Assembly: GCA_025093985.1 (NCBI GenBank)
Contig: JACAAK010000007.1
Coordinates: 2,170,001 to 2,234,000 of the forward strand
DNA length: 64,000 bases
Reading direction: 5' to 3'
Source of the DNA: Calvatia gigantea
Taxonomy: Eukaryota; Basidiomycota; Agaricomycetes; Agaricales; Lycoperdaceae
Part shown: positions 22,550 to 34,669 of the stretch, piece by piece
Position numbering within the stretch: position 1 is the first letter of the stretch
Layout: every line of letters starts with the position of its first letter
Made by a program: the position numbers and the translations under genes
The notes under the pieces: generated by a model
What the model saw: only the letters and a program-made list of their open reading frames with translations
Told to the model about the DNA's origin: nothing
Databases searched by the model: none

Positions 22550-23126
22550 CTATGAACACGCGGGGGAGTGAACCAAAGGGAGCTTAACCAGGCCAACTGA
22601 TGAAGTGCCACCGCCAACGGTGAACTTGTAGTATCCCCTGCGAACTCTTGGGGCCAAAGCAGGAGCATCATAATCGAGGGTTTTCATAAGGGATATGGGT
22701 GTGGCCCGTGGAGGGGGGTGATGGTCAGCTGTAGGGATGATACGGCTGATTGCCTTCCAGACGCCGCTGAACGGCTTCCTTCCGAAATACCAGACAAGCC
22801 CAACAACTAAAACACTAGCCACTATAGAAAATGGGTGAGCAGTGAGCACGAAGTAGTCTCGTGGGGAACGGACGTACATGCAGCCAGGGTGAACTGAACA
22901 ATAAATTGGGCTTGAGTTGCCACGGCTTCGGTATCCGAATTCTCTGTGTGGGTATCGGCCTAAGGCGGCGGTAAAAGCAAAGAGGCCTGTACATGCCTTC
23001 ACGAACGGAGTTCTGTGTAACAGCGTAACCTACGACGAACGTGGTGTTGTATGTAGCGACGACAAACATACAAAGTAGTGTGAGGAGGTCTGGGGCGCGG
23101 GCGGCAGATGTCATAGGGGACTTCAT
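22550..23126 (-). CDS. Small secretory-pathway protein with one TM segment
   Basis: Three exons give about 150 residues. Exon 1 (from 23126) encodes a hydrophobic N-terminus LLTLLCMFVVATYNTTFVVG that looks like a signal peptide. A ~48-nt intron (donor GTTCGT, acceptor CCTTAG) leads to ADTHTENSDTEAVATQAQFI. A second intron (GTACGT ... TATAG) completes the membrane helix FTLAALASVLVVGLVWYFG. A basic, Pro-rich tail follows (RIIPTADHHPPPRATPIS ... RRGYYKF). Other reading frames of the same bases are also open, so the splice pattern is the main evidence. It joins three hydrophobic or compositionally sensible segments in one frame. No family recognised. It lies 746 bp from a second small gene of the same layout. 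Confidence 0.6.
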
Positions 23127-23872
23127 TGTGGTTAGGTGATGTTAAGAGACGAAATCTCTGGGGGGAAGAATGTGGTGATGCATTGGGTGCAAAATCCAAG
23201 GCCTTATAACCCCAAAGATCACGGAGTCACTGGAGCTGAAGCTCTGAAGATCTGAAGCTTGGATCGCCGGAGGACCAGGAGTGAGGGACTGGCTCAGATC
23301 TAATTGAGATTGGGAATCCCAGCTTGGTCCGCAATGCTTCGGTGGATCATGTGATCCCACGTTCACTTTACCGTCTACTGCGAATGCGCGAACGCGTGAA
23401 CGCGTGAACGCATGAACGCATGAACAGTGGTGATCAAGCAAAACTTTGCGCATTCTGTCCGAAATTCGTTAAAATCTTCTGCGACTATATGTTTGGTTAT
23501 CTATTTTTCTTGCTCACTGATATCTTATTGTAAGATAACAACGGTCGCTGCATGGCACCTGGTCACGGTAATGCATGGGAGGCGTCTCAAGATGCAATCA
23601 GGGCAAGTTAAGTACTTTCTGCATAGCTGAAAAACGGAGTTTGCGTAAGAGTTGATCTCGCAGTTGGCACAAGTAAACTATTAGTGATGGATATTCGACG
23701 TTTTAGACTTGAATAGTCGTGATGCAAGATAAAATAATCAGGTCACGCTTGTATAACACAGGCTCCAGCTCTAAGCTGCACACCCATTAGCAATGGGAAG
23801 CATAATAATTGAGTTTCGCGCACCTAAGCATTTCTAACGAGTCTGTCTCTACCTCGACGGCGAGTGACTCGG
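23127..23872. other. Intergenic with a short minisatellite
   Basis: No gene. At about 23383-23425 an 8-9 bp unit (GAACGCRT, variants) is repeated five times in tandem. Confidence 0.5.
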
Positions 23873-24282
23873 TCAGGACTGAGCGGTATTCCGAGCGTCC
23901 ATCTCGAAATCACCGAACATGGTTCTCGTGCCAGACAAAATTTGTGGAAGGCGCGGTAGGATACCACGCTCTCCAGGAGGTCTCTTGTATAGGACGATAA
24001 CGCCAGTTACACTTATGATGATAACTAGGTGAAAACAAGTAATCAACAAGAGCGGCTGCCATACCAAAAAAGCAACACACCTGCTATGGAAATCAAGACG
24101 ATTACCGTGGAGGTTACCCCATGAGGGTTCGAGACGGTTGGGCTGCCTGTCATTGTGCAGACGTGAGGACGGTGTGATGACAATAGAAGACCAGACATAC
24201 CTTGAGTTGCGCCGCCGTCCGCATAGACAGCATGAATATCGACGAGAATAAAGGCATAGATCAAGACAAGGTTGTTCACCAT
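23873..24282 (-). CDS. Small type I membrane protein, unknown
   Basis: Three exons, about 95 residues. The signal peptide MVNNLVLIYAFILVDIHAVY is followed by a short ectodomain DGGATQGSPTVSNPHGVTST. One TM helix is assembled across an intron (VIVLISIAV joined to IIISVTGVIVLY), and a basic tail (KRPPGERGILPRLPQ ... MFGDFEMDARNTAQS) ends the protein. Introns begin GTATGT and GTGTGT and end in ACAG and CTAG. No conserved domain recognised. Same strand, same signal-ectodomain-TM-tail plan as the gene at 22550-23126, but without clear sequence similarity. Function unknown. Confidence 0.6.
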
Positions 24283-25252
24283 GAGTGTTATTCTTTGTGT
24301 TTTCGAGATAGTGTTGAGGAAAGATTGGGGGAGAGCCCAGAAAAATATTTATACTCTCTTCGTTTTTGACTGGTCATTTCGAGCTGGCGAACGGTTTGGA
24401 GGATCAGTTTGGGGCCCAGAGACAATCCTATGTGCGGTTTTTCGCACGGGACCATCTCGGATTCCTTCCTCAGACCGCGTCGCCTTCTGACATCTGCGGT
24501 GCGACCTCGACCTAGCCAAATTTAGAGCCGTTGTAAGCTCCCTACGGCGGGGTTATGAAGTGTAGTATTGCGCGGGTGGCCAATAGGCGTTGTCGCCATG
24601 CTGGCGGAGGAACCGCTTCCGGTAATATTCGCGCAAAACACAACAGCATAAGCACCGATTGCTGTACTGGTCGAGCAAAAAACGGAGGAATCATCCGTGC
24701 TAATTAGGTTAAACTGGGAGGAACAAAAGAGATGGGGATAGACGTCGAGTGATAGGCGTAGCAGGACCGAGCTGCCTTGATGAGCCGTTCGTTGGGAAAT
24801 GGGCTGATGGTTCTTGAGTTAGAAACCTTCCGTACTGCACTCAGCGGACTCGCATTCCCTCTGGGGCAACCAGCAAGGAGGACGAAGGGATTAAACTAGG
24901 CCGTGTATATTACAGACAGTGGGATTGAGTGTTTCCCGTCACATAGAGAGACTCATGATATAAGGTCTCCCCGTTAGTTCAGAGCACTCGCTAACCAGAT
25001 CGTGTCAGTCCGGAATTCGACACATTCCGTCGAGTACATTCTCGTCCTGGAGGTTCCCAGGTGCTTGGAAGCGGTAAAACAGGATGTTCTTTCATCAGGA
25101 GACGTCAAAGAGACCTCGGTTATCGAGGACGAGTGAGAGATTGTTGTTTCTGAAAGTGAGCGGGATTTTCCCAACATGTGACATGCGTCACACATTAGGC
25201 CTTTCGGTGCGATTATCCTACACGTCGACATCGACCGCCAAGTTTAGAGGAG
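24283..25252. other. Intergenic, no supported gene
   Basis: About 970 bp between divergent genes. Short frames on both strands without motifs. Confidence 0.4.
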
Positions 25253-27258
25253 ATGTTCGCTTTATTCTTATTTCTACTAAGTCTGTCAACCTCAGTAACC
25301 CTTTGGGCCAATCTGCAGGTATATGCGTGGTTCCTAAGGAGGGCTGACTCTACGAAACGCAAGAACGTCCTAAAACAGCTCGGGGTCTCGTCCACACAAC
25401 CAAGGAAACTGGTAGGCTTTTTCCATCCCTACTGGTGAGCTGAAGATGCCCTGAACCCTCTTTTGGCAAATACCTGATTCTAACTGGAAGATAGTAATGC
25501 GGGTGGTGGTGGTGAACGAGTACTTTGGACTGCCATTGCCGCTTTGCAAAGAAACGAACCAGAAGTAATCAGTATTGTATACAGTGGCGACATAGACGCT
25601 ACAAAGGAGCAAACCTTGGCCAAGGTTAAGGTATGCGCCCTTCCTGACTTGTGAGGAATCAAATAATTATGCAACGTTTCTAGGCAAGATTCGATATCCA
25701 ACTCGACCCGTCCAAGATCCACTTCGTCTTCCTCCGTTCAAGGAAATGGGTTGAAGACTCGCAATGGCCGTATTTCACGCTTCTTGGTCAAAGTCTGGGC
25801 TCTATCTACCTCGCTTGGGAGGCAATGTCGAGCCTCATACCAGATCTCTACATAGGTGTGTTTCCCGTGATGATACCACTAGGCGTTTACTAATCGCCCT
25901 ATAGATACCATGGGATACGCGTTCACGTTCCAGGTTGCCTCCACTCTGGCATGCGTACCGGTGGGCGCGTACGTTCACTACCCCACCATCAGCACAGACA
26001 TGCTTGCTCGTGTTCGCTCTCGCAAAAACTGGCATACTAATGCTGCTGCTATATCTTCCTCTGCCGTTATGAGTCATATTAAATTATTGTAAGACGTACA
26101 CATTCACTACGGAGACTCGTCCTAAAATGGCGTCCTTAAACGGGTTTACAGATATTATCGGATTTTTATGTATTACTACGCCTCCTCCCTCCGCACAGCA
26201 TCCTTCTTGATGGTCAACTCATCTTGGACGAAGAACCACGTTGATTCCATCTTGCAGCATACCGACCCGGTTCTAGACGCACTTCACCTGTTGCCCCCCA
26301 TCGCCACATTCAAGGTTCTGAGCACAATAACATCATCAAGAACGGGCGGACGGATTATGAACGCACGGATCGTCTACCCTCCCTGTGACACGAGGGAAAT
26401 GTCATGCTTCCCGCTGGACAACCGTCAGCGCGTCATTTTGAGTGTCGCTCAATTTCGGTCCTGTCTTTTTTCGCGGTCCAGTTTGGAAATCATTGACCAG
26501 AATTAGACCTGAAAAGGACCATCCTGCACAATTGCGAGCCTTTGCTCAGCTTTTGAATAGTCATCCTGAGTATGCAAAGAAGAACGGAGCCAAGGACCCC
26601 GTCCGACTCATTCTTATTGGTGGAAGTAGAAACGAAGAGGATGCTCGACGCGTCGCTGACTTACGCCAGCTCGCCCGAGAACTAGAAGTAGAGGTGCCCC
26701 TCCCCTTAGGACCCCTTGCAATGCCCTTACTGATTGTTTTTTCTCTTTGACAACCCCTTAGGAGCAAACAGAATTCATTGTGAATGCACCCTATTCGATA
26801 GTGCTCGAGTGGTTATCCAGAGCCAGTATTGGACTCAGCACAATGGTGGATGAGCATTTCGGCATTAACATCGTGGAATTCATGGTACGCCCATTCAAAA
26901 CCTGAGTCAGACGACCAAACGAAATGACGGCTGACAGGCCGCCGGCGTCATACCCCTCGCACATGCATCGGGAGGCCCTCTAAAGGACATCATCGTGCCC
27001 TTCAATGGAAAACCAACGGGTATTTAGGTTTAATCGGGCCACGTGTTTGGAATTACTGATCTCTCTTGTGCAGGATACCACGCAAATACAACGAAGGAGT
27101 TTGCGGAGGCTCTCGCCAACATCTTGTCCCATTCTTCTGAGGAAGAACTTGCCCTGCGGCACCGCGCACGCACATGGGCAATACAACGTTTTTCTGAGGA
27201 AGAATTTGAGAGAGGTTGGAACGCAAGTGGGTGGAAGGAATGGCTATTGAGAGGTTAG
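25253..27258 (+). CDS. ALG11: GDP-Man:Man3GlcNAc2-PP-Dol alpha-1,2-mannosyltransferase
   Basis: ER enzyme that adds the fourth and fifth mannose (alpha-1,2) to the lipid-linked N-glycan precursor on the cytosolic face. The N-terminal membrane anchor is at 25253 ([20 protein letters not shown]). Next come [20 protein letters not shown] (GT4 nucleotide-sugar fold start), [25 protein letters not shown] and [35 protein letters not shown] and [20 protein letters not shown] follow. The catalytic EX7E-type segment reads [20 protein letters not shown], then [14 protein letters not shown]. Eight or so exons; the RPEK motif is restored by using the acceptor GAATTAG near 26505. About 490 residues, as in the family. 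Intact as far as I can see. Confidence 0.94.
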
Positions 27259-27747
27259 TATTGGCACGTTTCTCCCACAGCAATAGATACTTTTCTGGCC
27301 AGGAAATCCGCACTTTGAAAAATGTACTTCATAATAAGCGAGGATTCTTAGGATTACAAAAAATCTTATCCTTGCACAACTAGACTTGGAATGGACCGTT
27401 TTCGTTACCTTTCGTCACCCCAGGATTACTGCGGAGCTGTCTACGCGACGACATCGGGTTCAAGATTCTCATCGAAACCCAGGAACGAAAAAAGTGGGCT
27501 GAATGTGGTGAGCACAGGGCAGGGTGTTACGTGAGATATGTAGTGTCTTTGTGGGTCCTTGTAACTAGGTCAGCCAATTGAAGGAGAACATCGATTGACG
27601 TGACTTCTAGCGCCAGACGGTGTGGAACCAGAAACCAGGCGTCAGGAAGGCGCATGAATCTCAGATGGTCACCGCATTGAAAGGAGTGATGGTAAGCCGG
27701 GAGATTAAGTATATTCGACAACTTACGAGAACAGATAACATCAAACT
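27259..27747. other. Convergent 3' intergenic region
   Basis: Lies between the ends of ALG11 (+) and the FMN oxidase (-). No gene recognised. Confidence 0.45.
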
Positions 27748-30322
27748 TCATAAATCAAGTTTCATCAACACTTCCTCCCCCTTCCCCTGAATATCCGCTA
27801 TACTTGGGTATCCAGAACACGCAAGGGTGTTGTCAAGATCTGCGAGTGTGTGTCTGATAACTTGTTCGGCGCCCGCCTGGCCTCCAAGTATCATACCATA
27901 CAACCAAGGCCGGCCGACTGTCAGCACAGAAAAAAAGTAGAATAGTGAGTTATAGGGACACAAAAACAAGCTGAAGGGATGGCAAGTGCAAAGCGACTAA
28001 CGCAGGTATACATAAATCCTTTCGGATAAATTTGACTAGGAAAAGTTTTCGGGACAGAAGTGAACGCGTGAGAATAGCGGGTGGGTGAGATCACATTGAC
28101 TTGGTCGTCGACGCACAGCACACGCTGACCAATGACAAGCATAGCCTCCGCAGCTGGCAGTCCATGGGGGAGGATGCAGCCAAGGGAAGATTATGATAAA
28201 TCGGGATATAAAGAAAGGGTCGGATAGCCGAGCTATCCGACCCTCATACCGGAACGCGAAGTGCCAAATAACAAAAGCGGCACGCGAAAGAGGAGAAAGG
28301 GACACAGGCCACAAAAGCAGCAGCAGCCCTGGGTCCCCAAACGTTGATGAAGTCGGGGCACTGAAGGGTTACCGTACCACCAAGATTCAGAGATTCACTA
28401 TGATGTCAGTGGCACCCCCATCCGCGGAGAACAACACGAAACTGGTGCGCCACCTGCAAAAAACAGTACCCCTGATACAAAAAGAACGGCGAGAAGCACT
28501 CCTCCGAACCGGAGGACGCAACCGGGATACCCACTTGGTATTCACGGCGGCCGGATTTCGGGGGATTCAGCCCAAAAGACGGGAAACGGTTCAAGGGATT
28601 GGGAGGTTCGGAATCGAAGAAGGGAGAATAACCAAAGGATGATATTTATCCACTTACGGAGGATAGCCTGTGCACCGAGGGCAAGCGCTTTGAACATGTC
28701 TGGTCCTGTGCGAATTCCAGAATCAAAGAAAAGGGTGACACGACCTGCAGTTTGGGCTTCCTTGATCTTTTGAGATTTAGCGATGCGTTCGAGTGCGTAG
28801 AGGGAAGGGATTGCTCCATCAAGTTGACGTCCTCCTATTATTTTGCCCGATCACCGTAGAGATGCGAGCCGGGTCGATGAAGATCGTATAGATCGCCGGC
28901 GCGGTTTGTGTGTCGCGAATGAGAGAGGGAAAAGAACAGCAATCAGTCTCATATCCAAAAGGAATAGCTAAATACTGGAGAAGAACATTTGAGCGCTCAC
29001 CGTGGTTCGAAACCACAATACCATCAACGCCGCATTCCAAAGCCTTCTCTGCATCCTAAGTAGAAAATCCCCATCAAACAAGTCAGTTTTTTGACACTCC
29101 GAATTTAGCGTCGCAAAAACGTAAGGTGGGAAGTCGGATTGAAGAGGTTCCACACTAATGTTGTGTAGCGAGACACGTACCGAAACGCTCTGAATGCCCT
29201 TCAAGATCAGAGGACCTTCCCAATTCTCCCGCAAGTGCTTCAATGTCCTCCCACGACTTGAAACTGGTGTTACACTCCTTCAACCATTCCATACCAAGGA
29301 AGGCAGCAAACTTCGCTTCTTCGTCTCCCTCTCGAATCTTCTTGTCCTGGACATCTGCCTGATAAGGCCATTGGGACTTGGTTTCCGTGATGGGTTGCTT
29401 GCCAAATCGACTCATGAAAACAGGGTCGGATGCGCCGATCTGGATCCCAAAGCCGTGACCAAACGGAATGAAGGCGCTCTCAAGGTCGTGAGGGCGCCAC
29501 CCCAGGATCATAGTGTCAAGGGTGACGACCAGAGCGCTGAAACCGGCCGCTTTAGCACGGTTGAGGAGTGAAATTGTGACTTCTTTCGAGCCAGGCCTGG
29601 TTTACGTATCAGTGGGATGCCCTGGATCACGGTTTCATGCCACTGGGCATACCAATAGAGCTGGTACCAACGTTCACCGTCTCCGTTTGCGGCGGCCACT
29701 TCCTCCATAGTCTTCGTACTGGCTGTACTTAGAATATATGGGACGCCCATTTCTTTAGCGGCTTTGGCAGATGCTATCTCCCCGTCAGGATGGAATAAGC
29801 TTTGAACACCGATAGGCGCGATGAGCAGTGGTGCGGAGTGGGTCTTCCCAAAGAGTTTAACCTGAGGGTGTCTCAACGAGGCGCCCTTTCAAGTATCCTA
29901 CAGTACTTGTTGCTCACCCTCAAATCACGGACGCCCGCATCAACGAGCATCCGAGGAATGATTCCATATTTCTCAAAGGCCTTGCGATTGGCACGGTATG
30001 TTTGATGGGTGCCGGCATTTCCACCTGCGTACATGAAGGCGCCTGTAATTATTCGATCATCAGTGATCTGTGATGCCATCAGTGGGCCATTGGAGGGGGA
30101 GTCCAATGTATGGTGGGTAGACAAATTTACACATTCAAGCCACTCACCGGGATATTCCTTTAACTTCTCTTTTGCCCTGGCCTCAATCTCGTCAAAGATG
30201 ACTGTACCAAGTGGTTGAGGGCCTTTTCTCGACATATATATTTCGAGCATAAGCGTGCTCCATTTCCTAGAGGGAGCCGGGGCTGATCCTGGCTGCTCGG
30301 ATGAACTTGTGGATAGATCCAT
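27748..30322 (-). CDS. FMN-dependent 2-hydroxyacid oxidase/dehydrogenase
   Basis: Member of the FMN_dh family (glycolate oxidase, lactate 2-monooxygenase, flavocytochrome b2 core); oxidises an L-2-hydroxyacid. It has no cytochrome b5 domain or mitochondrial presequence, so it is not Cyb2 itself. Motifs in order: FMYAGGNAGTHQTYRANRKA and FEKYGIIPRMLVDAGVRDL; APLLIAPIGVQSLFHPDGE and YILSTAST; then WYQLYWYAQPGSKEVTISLL after removing a 47-nt intron. ALVVTLDTMILGWRPHDLE, PLILKGIQSV and DAEKALECGVDGIVVSNHGG follow, then RQLDGAIPSLYAL, with the catalytic His and flavin-binding Arg. The C-terminal part has FDSGIRTGPDMFKALALGAQ and GRPWLYGMILGGQAG. The last intron (28657 down to 27918) is 740 nt, far longer than its neighbours. 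Start at 30322 (MDLSTSSSEQPG) is the likely one; an in-frame ATG at 30370 also exists. Exact substrate unknown. Confidence 0.9.
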
Positions 30323-30973
30323 AGGTGGTCGAGGGTAAGGGGGGATGGAAGGTGGAAGGGTAAAAATCAACCGGAATCAATCAACTGATGCCTTGACGAT
30401 CTTTATATCCACCGGGGGGGGGGAAGAATCACAGGTAAGTATTGACACGTCCAAAGATACAGGACATATAGATATGTACCGCCACGGTATAAAGCTGGAC
30501 CGGATAGCGGAAATGCATAAACGAGGGAACAACATCAGATTATCCGGGACCTGGCGGTCATGGGAAGTCAAACAAAGGGGATTTCAGACCATTGGGGGTG
30601 AAGAACACATGTGGCCATAAATAGATAGATATGGAAGGAATTGCCATCCGCATGCCCTATCTGACAAATGTTGATTTTGTATTCAATGCTTGGCACAACA
30701 AAATATGACTGCTTTATTGGGCTGTGCTCTTGTGGCCATTCCGAAAAAACCAAGAGGGCGACATAACTAGTGGATATAGGGTTCAAGTTGTGACGAAAGC
30801 ACGAGCGACAATGTAGACAGACGCAATGATAAAACAATGGTAGTGCAGAAGTCAAGGAAATAGAAAGATGAAACGGAGAACCTATGCAAAGAGGGTGGAG
30901 ACAAGGCGTGCAAACGGTGGAATAGCCAAGTCTACAAGGTTGAAGAACGAGTCAGTAAAACGACACTACACGC
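30323..30973. other. Intergenic region with a G-run
   Basis: No gene. A run of about ten G near 30415-30424 lies upstream of the FMN gene. Open frames on both strands are short and uninformative. Confidence 0.4.
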
Positions 30974-33900
30974 TCAAAAACCTTCGATACTGTCAACACC
31001 AACATCACTCGCGCTTTCCCAACCATCAGCATCTGTGTCTGCTTCCTCGCCACGCATAATCGGAGGCTTCTCCCTCTTCCTATTCAAGTCATTTCCCGGC
31101 GTCCAGGTGCTCGCCAAGGTCGAGCTGCCGAACACATCACTTTCACCTCCCTTCACCCCATTCATAACAACCGCTTGCTCATAACCAAAATTCTCTCTCC
31201 ACCTTCCTCTCACCTCGTGCAAATGGGCTGTCCGAGCCCATTTTCGCGCACTCTTCAGTGCGCTTCCAGATCCCGTCCAAGTCTGACCCAGAGCATAATC
31301 AATAGACCCCGGAGGCCCATGGCTTGAATGAGACCTTTGCAGCGGAGCTGCTCGCCTTTGATGAAGCACGTAAGGACTGCTCCTCATAGAAGGCAAACCT
31401 GGTCTACCAGATAAATAGACTCCCGCCACACGAGTCCCTTTTGATGGTGTCCCAGTCACGGCACTACGAGAAGCTTGGCCACCACGGTTCTCTGTAGCCT
31501 GCCGGGAGCTCGGCGTGCCTGGATGGAAGAGGGTACTTTTACTCGGCCATGAAGAAGTTCTGCTACGGGACCTTGAGGTGGTGCGGGATCGCGTACGGGA
31601 AGGGGTATTGCTGCTGTCCAAAAGGATAGATGTATTTTGTCCATCATTTTCCAAACGCTGGTTTTCATCAGCGCTGCGCCTGGTCCTGTGCCGGGGGAGG
31701 GAGGGGTAATTAAGATCAACACTAGTCAAAGGGTATCGTGGCAGCTCAGGTGCCATCGCATCGGCGTCCGCGGAGGATGAAGAGCCCGCGAAATCCACTG
31801 GTATTTTTCCAGGAGCACTCTTTGGGAACTCGACATGCTCTCCTTCTCCTAGGCACAATTCTGGGTGAGATTTGAATTACATATACTTTGATAGGTTTAC
31901 TCACTCTTGAACGCCCGCAAGTCTTCTGCTTCCTTTATCCGTGGTCGTCGCCAATCTCCACTCAAACTCTTCAACGTAGTCCGCCACTGCCCATGGTCCT
32001 CTATCACCGGCCCTCTCGAACCCCGTGTGAGACCCATGAATACCAAAACAGCAAGGAGTAGGCACAACTGCGCAACTCCCAGGCGTTTTTCCATATTGAT
32101 CTAGAGTGTCCCCGGAGATAATGAAATAAGCAATACAGTTGATGAGCATCGCCCGCAAATGAGTCACTTGCCTCGTCCGATAAGTATTCTAGACGTTGCA
32201 ACAAATGAGCGTGTTCCATCTGCCACTGCTTGCGTTGTTTCTCCCACTCAAGAACGGCACGATCATGTGCCTGCCGTTGAGCCTTCCCCTACGCGTCACA
32301 CAAAAAGTCAGTCCTGACGAACGTCCCCATAACGTCCACAGAACGACGTACCAAACCTTCCAGACGTCCAATATCCTCGCTTAGCCGCTTCAGAGCCTCG
32401 CGGACGACCAACTGTTGCTGAGCCATATATTCCTTGTACAGCGTGTGGTTTCTCTCTATCCCAACGAGCCGGTTCATGATGGTGCGATATATGGATTCGC
32501 CGCCGGAGATCGGTATTGGGAGGAAGGGGTGGGACTGGGTAGCGAGCGGTGTTGGAGTCAAAACAATGGAAGGCGACGATATGCGAGATAAGGGAGAGCT
32601 TGCTACGACAGATGTTGTTGAGGCCGCGGCCGATGTTCCGTTTGTGACATTGTAAGGTGAACCTGAGGAGGGCGTGGCATCATGGGGAGTGGTGTAGGAA
32701 TGCGCCACTGAAGAACTGGGAGCAGGTGACGATGGAGGAATAGATGTTGTGGTGGTGGCCAGTGGTGGTGAATGGTCAAGGCTGGGGGGTTGGGTGATGG
32801 TGGTTGAGGACGATAGGTATGTGTCAGTTGAATGTATTACGGAGGGCTCTGCCGCCACCACTGTCGAAGGCGGTATCACTTTGTTGTTAGTCCCGTTGAT
32901 CGACGGAAGGGTTGTCGATGGCACAGCGGTTTGTTTCAAAACAGTCTGGTTAATATCCTTGAGCGAGGCGGCATCGCCAGTGGCAGTGGTAGTGTCGACC
33001 GTTTTTATTGCAGCGTCCTTCAGCGCGGCTTCCAATTTCGCCCTGCTCTCTGCTTCCCAAAGCTCCCATTTCCATTCCTCAAGATGCGTGAGGCCGTATA
33101 CCCGAACTAGCGATAGGGGACAATAGTACTCGGAGCCATAGTGCGAGTGAAAGTCGATCCGAAGGTACCGATAGAAATCACGAAGGGAAGTCGGTGTATG
33201 AAAGGACTGTGAAGGCAGCATCAGTAGAAGTGCAGCAAGAACATCAAGGCAGATATCGAACCTGGACACCCCTAATATTCTTTGCTTTATAAGTCCCCGC
33301 AGTCGTCCACTCGGACTCAGATGTCTTCGCAACGCTGATAGTAAAGTCCTTGAACACCCCACTGAAGAATTCGAAGTTCGCCAACTGCACTGTATCGATC
33401 CTGATATCCTCGCACAACTCGATAACTATGAACTGCTTCTCTCCGTTCGTCTTGCACGGACTGAGCATATATCGATCTTTCTTGGACGCTAGAACGTTGG
33501 ACGGATGTTTCGCTCCTTTATGGGCCTTGTAAACCCTCGCAGAGCAATCCAAAGAAGCATAATTGAAGCGGTCCACCAAGGGCACTCGGAAATGTGGTGA
33601 GATTTGTGCGGAAATTTCTTCCGCCTTCGCTGGCACATTCAGCTGCTGCTGATCCTCCGTAGCCGCAGGTGGTGGTAACGCAGCATCTTCCACGTTCACT
33701 GACCGCTTACCGTTCCCCGTCCCATCCCCGGATTTTTTCGCCCTGCTACTCGGAGGATTAGGTGAAGAAGCATTCTCCGAACCATGAAGATGCCGAGCTT
33801 TCCATTCCTCGAACGAGACAAGTAGATCATCCTCTACGGACTCTAACGGTTGCAGAGGTTTTAAGCAACATATAGGAGGGTCAGGAGGCTTCTGTGCCCG

Positions 33901-34035
33901 TAGTGCGATTGCACGAAGAGGGTCATTGGGAGACGTTGGTTCAGCGACGACTGGCGTGATCCATATGAGAAGGAGCAGAACAATGGCCGGCGAGAGAGCA
34001 CTGTGCAACCTGGACCAACAGTTTTGCTTGAACAT
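30974..34035 (-). CDS. SLP1: SLP1/SUCO-type SUN-domain ER membrane protein
   Basis: Homologue of yeast Slp1 and animal SUCO/Opt, an ER membrane glycoprotein with a lumenal SUN-like domain that helps folding and stability of membrane or secreted proteins. Signal peptide from 34035 (SPAIVLLLLIWITPVVA), then FEEWKARHL. The SUN-like domain contains FNYASLDCSARVYKAHKGAK, MLSPCKTNGEKQFIVIELCE, VQLANFEFFSGVFKDFTISV and FHTPTSLRDFYRYLRIDFHS. It ends with YCPLSLVRVYGLTHLEEWKW. A Ser/Thr/Pro-rich linker and a coiled coil follow (AQRQAHDRAVLEWEKQRKQW). The TM helix is VAQLCLLLAVLVFMGL, then a basic Ser/Arg-rich cytoplasmic tail to 30974. About 900 residues, at least five introns. One intron (32101-32171) uses a GC donor (GAG|GCAAGT). 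Confidence 0.9.
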
Positions 34036-34669
34036 CAGACAGCGCTGACGCTACCTCTCAGACGGGAACAGGGTGACGCACAGCGACGACGACAATAGTG
34101 GTTGGTGGTTGAAATAGACTCTCCACGTAAGTGAAGGTGCCCTTGAGGGCCCTTATGTTATTTTTAGAAACTCAGGTACGTGTCGAAGCACGTGCGGTCT
34201 GGTCGAGGATGAGCTCTGCGTTTCTACCCTGCTGCAACCAATCCTCCTGTTAAGGTGAGGCGAACGCAGACTAGAATTAAGCGAGGTATCTACGTCCCCT
34301 CAGATGGGTAGTATCTGCGTGAGAAACTGAATTCCAAGTAACGCTACGAAGAAACCAGGTGCTTAGGGGCGTGGTACTACAATGAAGTTGAACAGCTGGG
34401 TTGTGTCGGCACTCAACGCTAGTATTCAACACTCGATGCTTCCATTGTTAAATGTTGGGCTTCGGTATTGGCAGTCAACCTTGGAGGCTATTCGCATGCA
34501 CCGTGAATCGTACGGATCGCGCAATCCCCCAGTACGACTTTAAAGGGGGTGGCAGTGGATGTGGTTTCGGCGTCGCATTACTGTCCCTGTCCATTTGCAA
34601 CATGGCCCCACCAGTCTGACTCAGGACTTTACTTCCACCACCTCGCCGACCTCACCTGCCTAAACTCAG
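34036..34669. other. Intergenic between SLP1 and a repeated-gene copy
   Basis: Promoter side of SLP1 (-) and 5' flank of the repeated family copy (+). No gene recognised. The bases just before 34670 match the 5' flank of the second copy near 42423-42460. Confidence 0.4.

Noticed and set aside
24955..25035. Possible tRNA-like segment (CCCCGTTAGTTCAGAGC ...)
   Set aside because: No consistent cloverleaf: T-arm and acceptor stems do not pair and no anticodon stem fits.
28193..28642. 149-codon plus-strand ORF antisense to the FMN oxidase
   Set aside because: It lies inside an intron of a well-supported gene and has no recognisable protein features.
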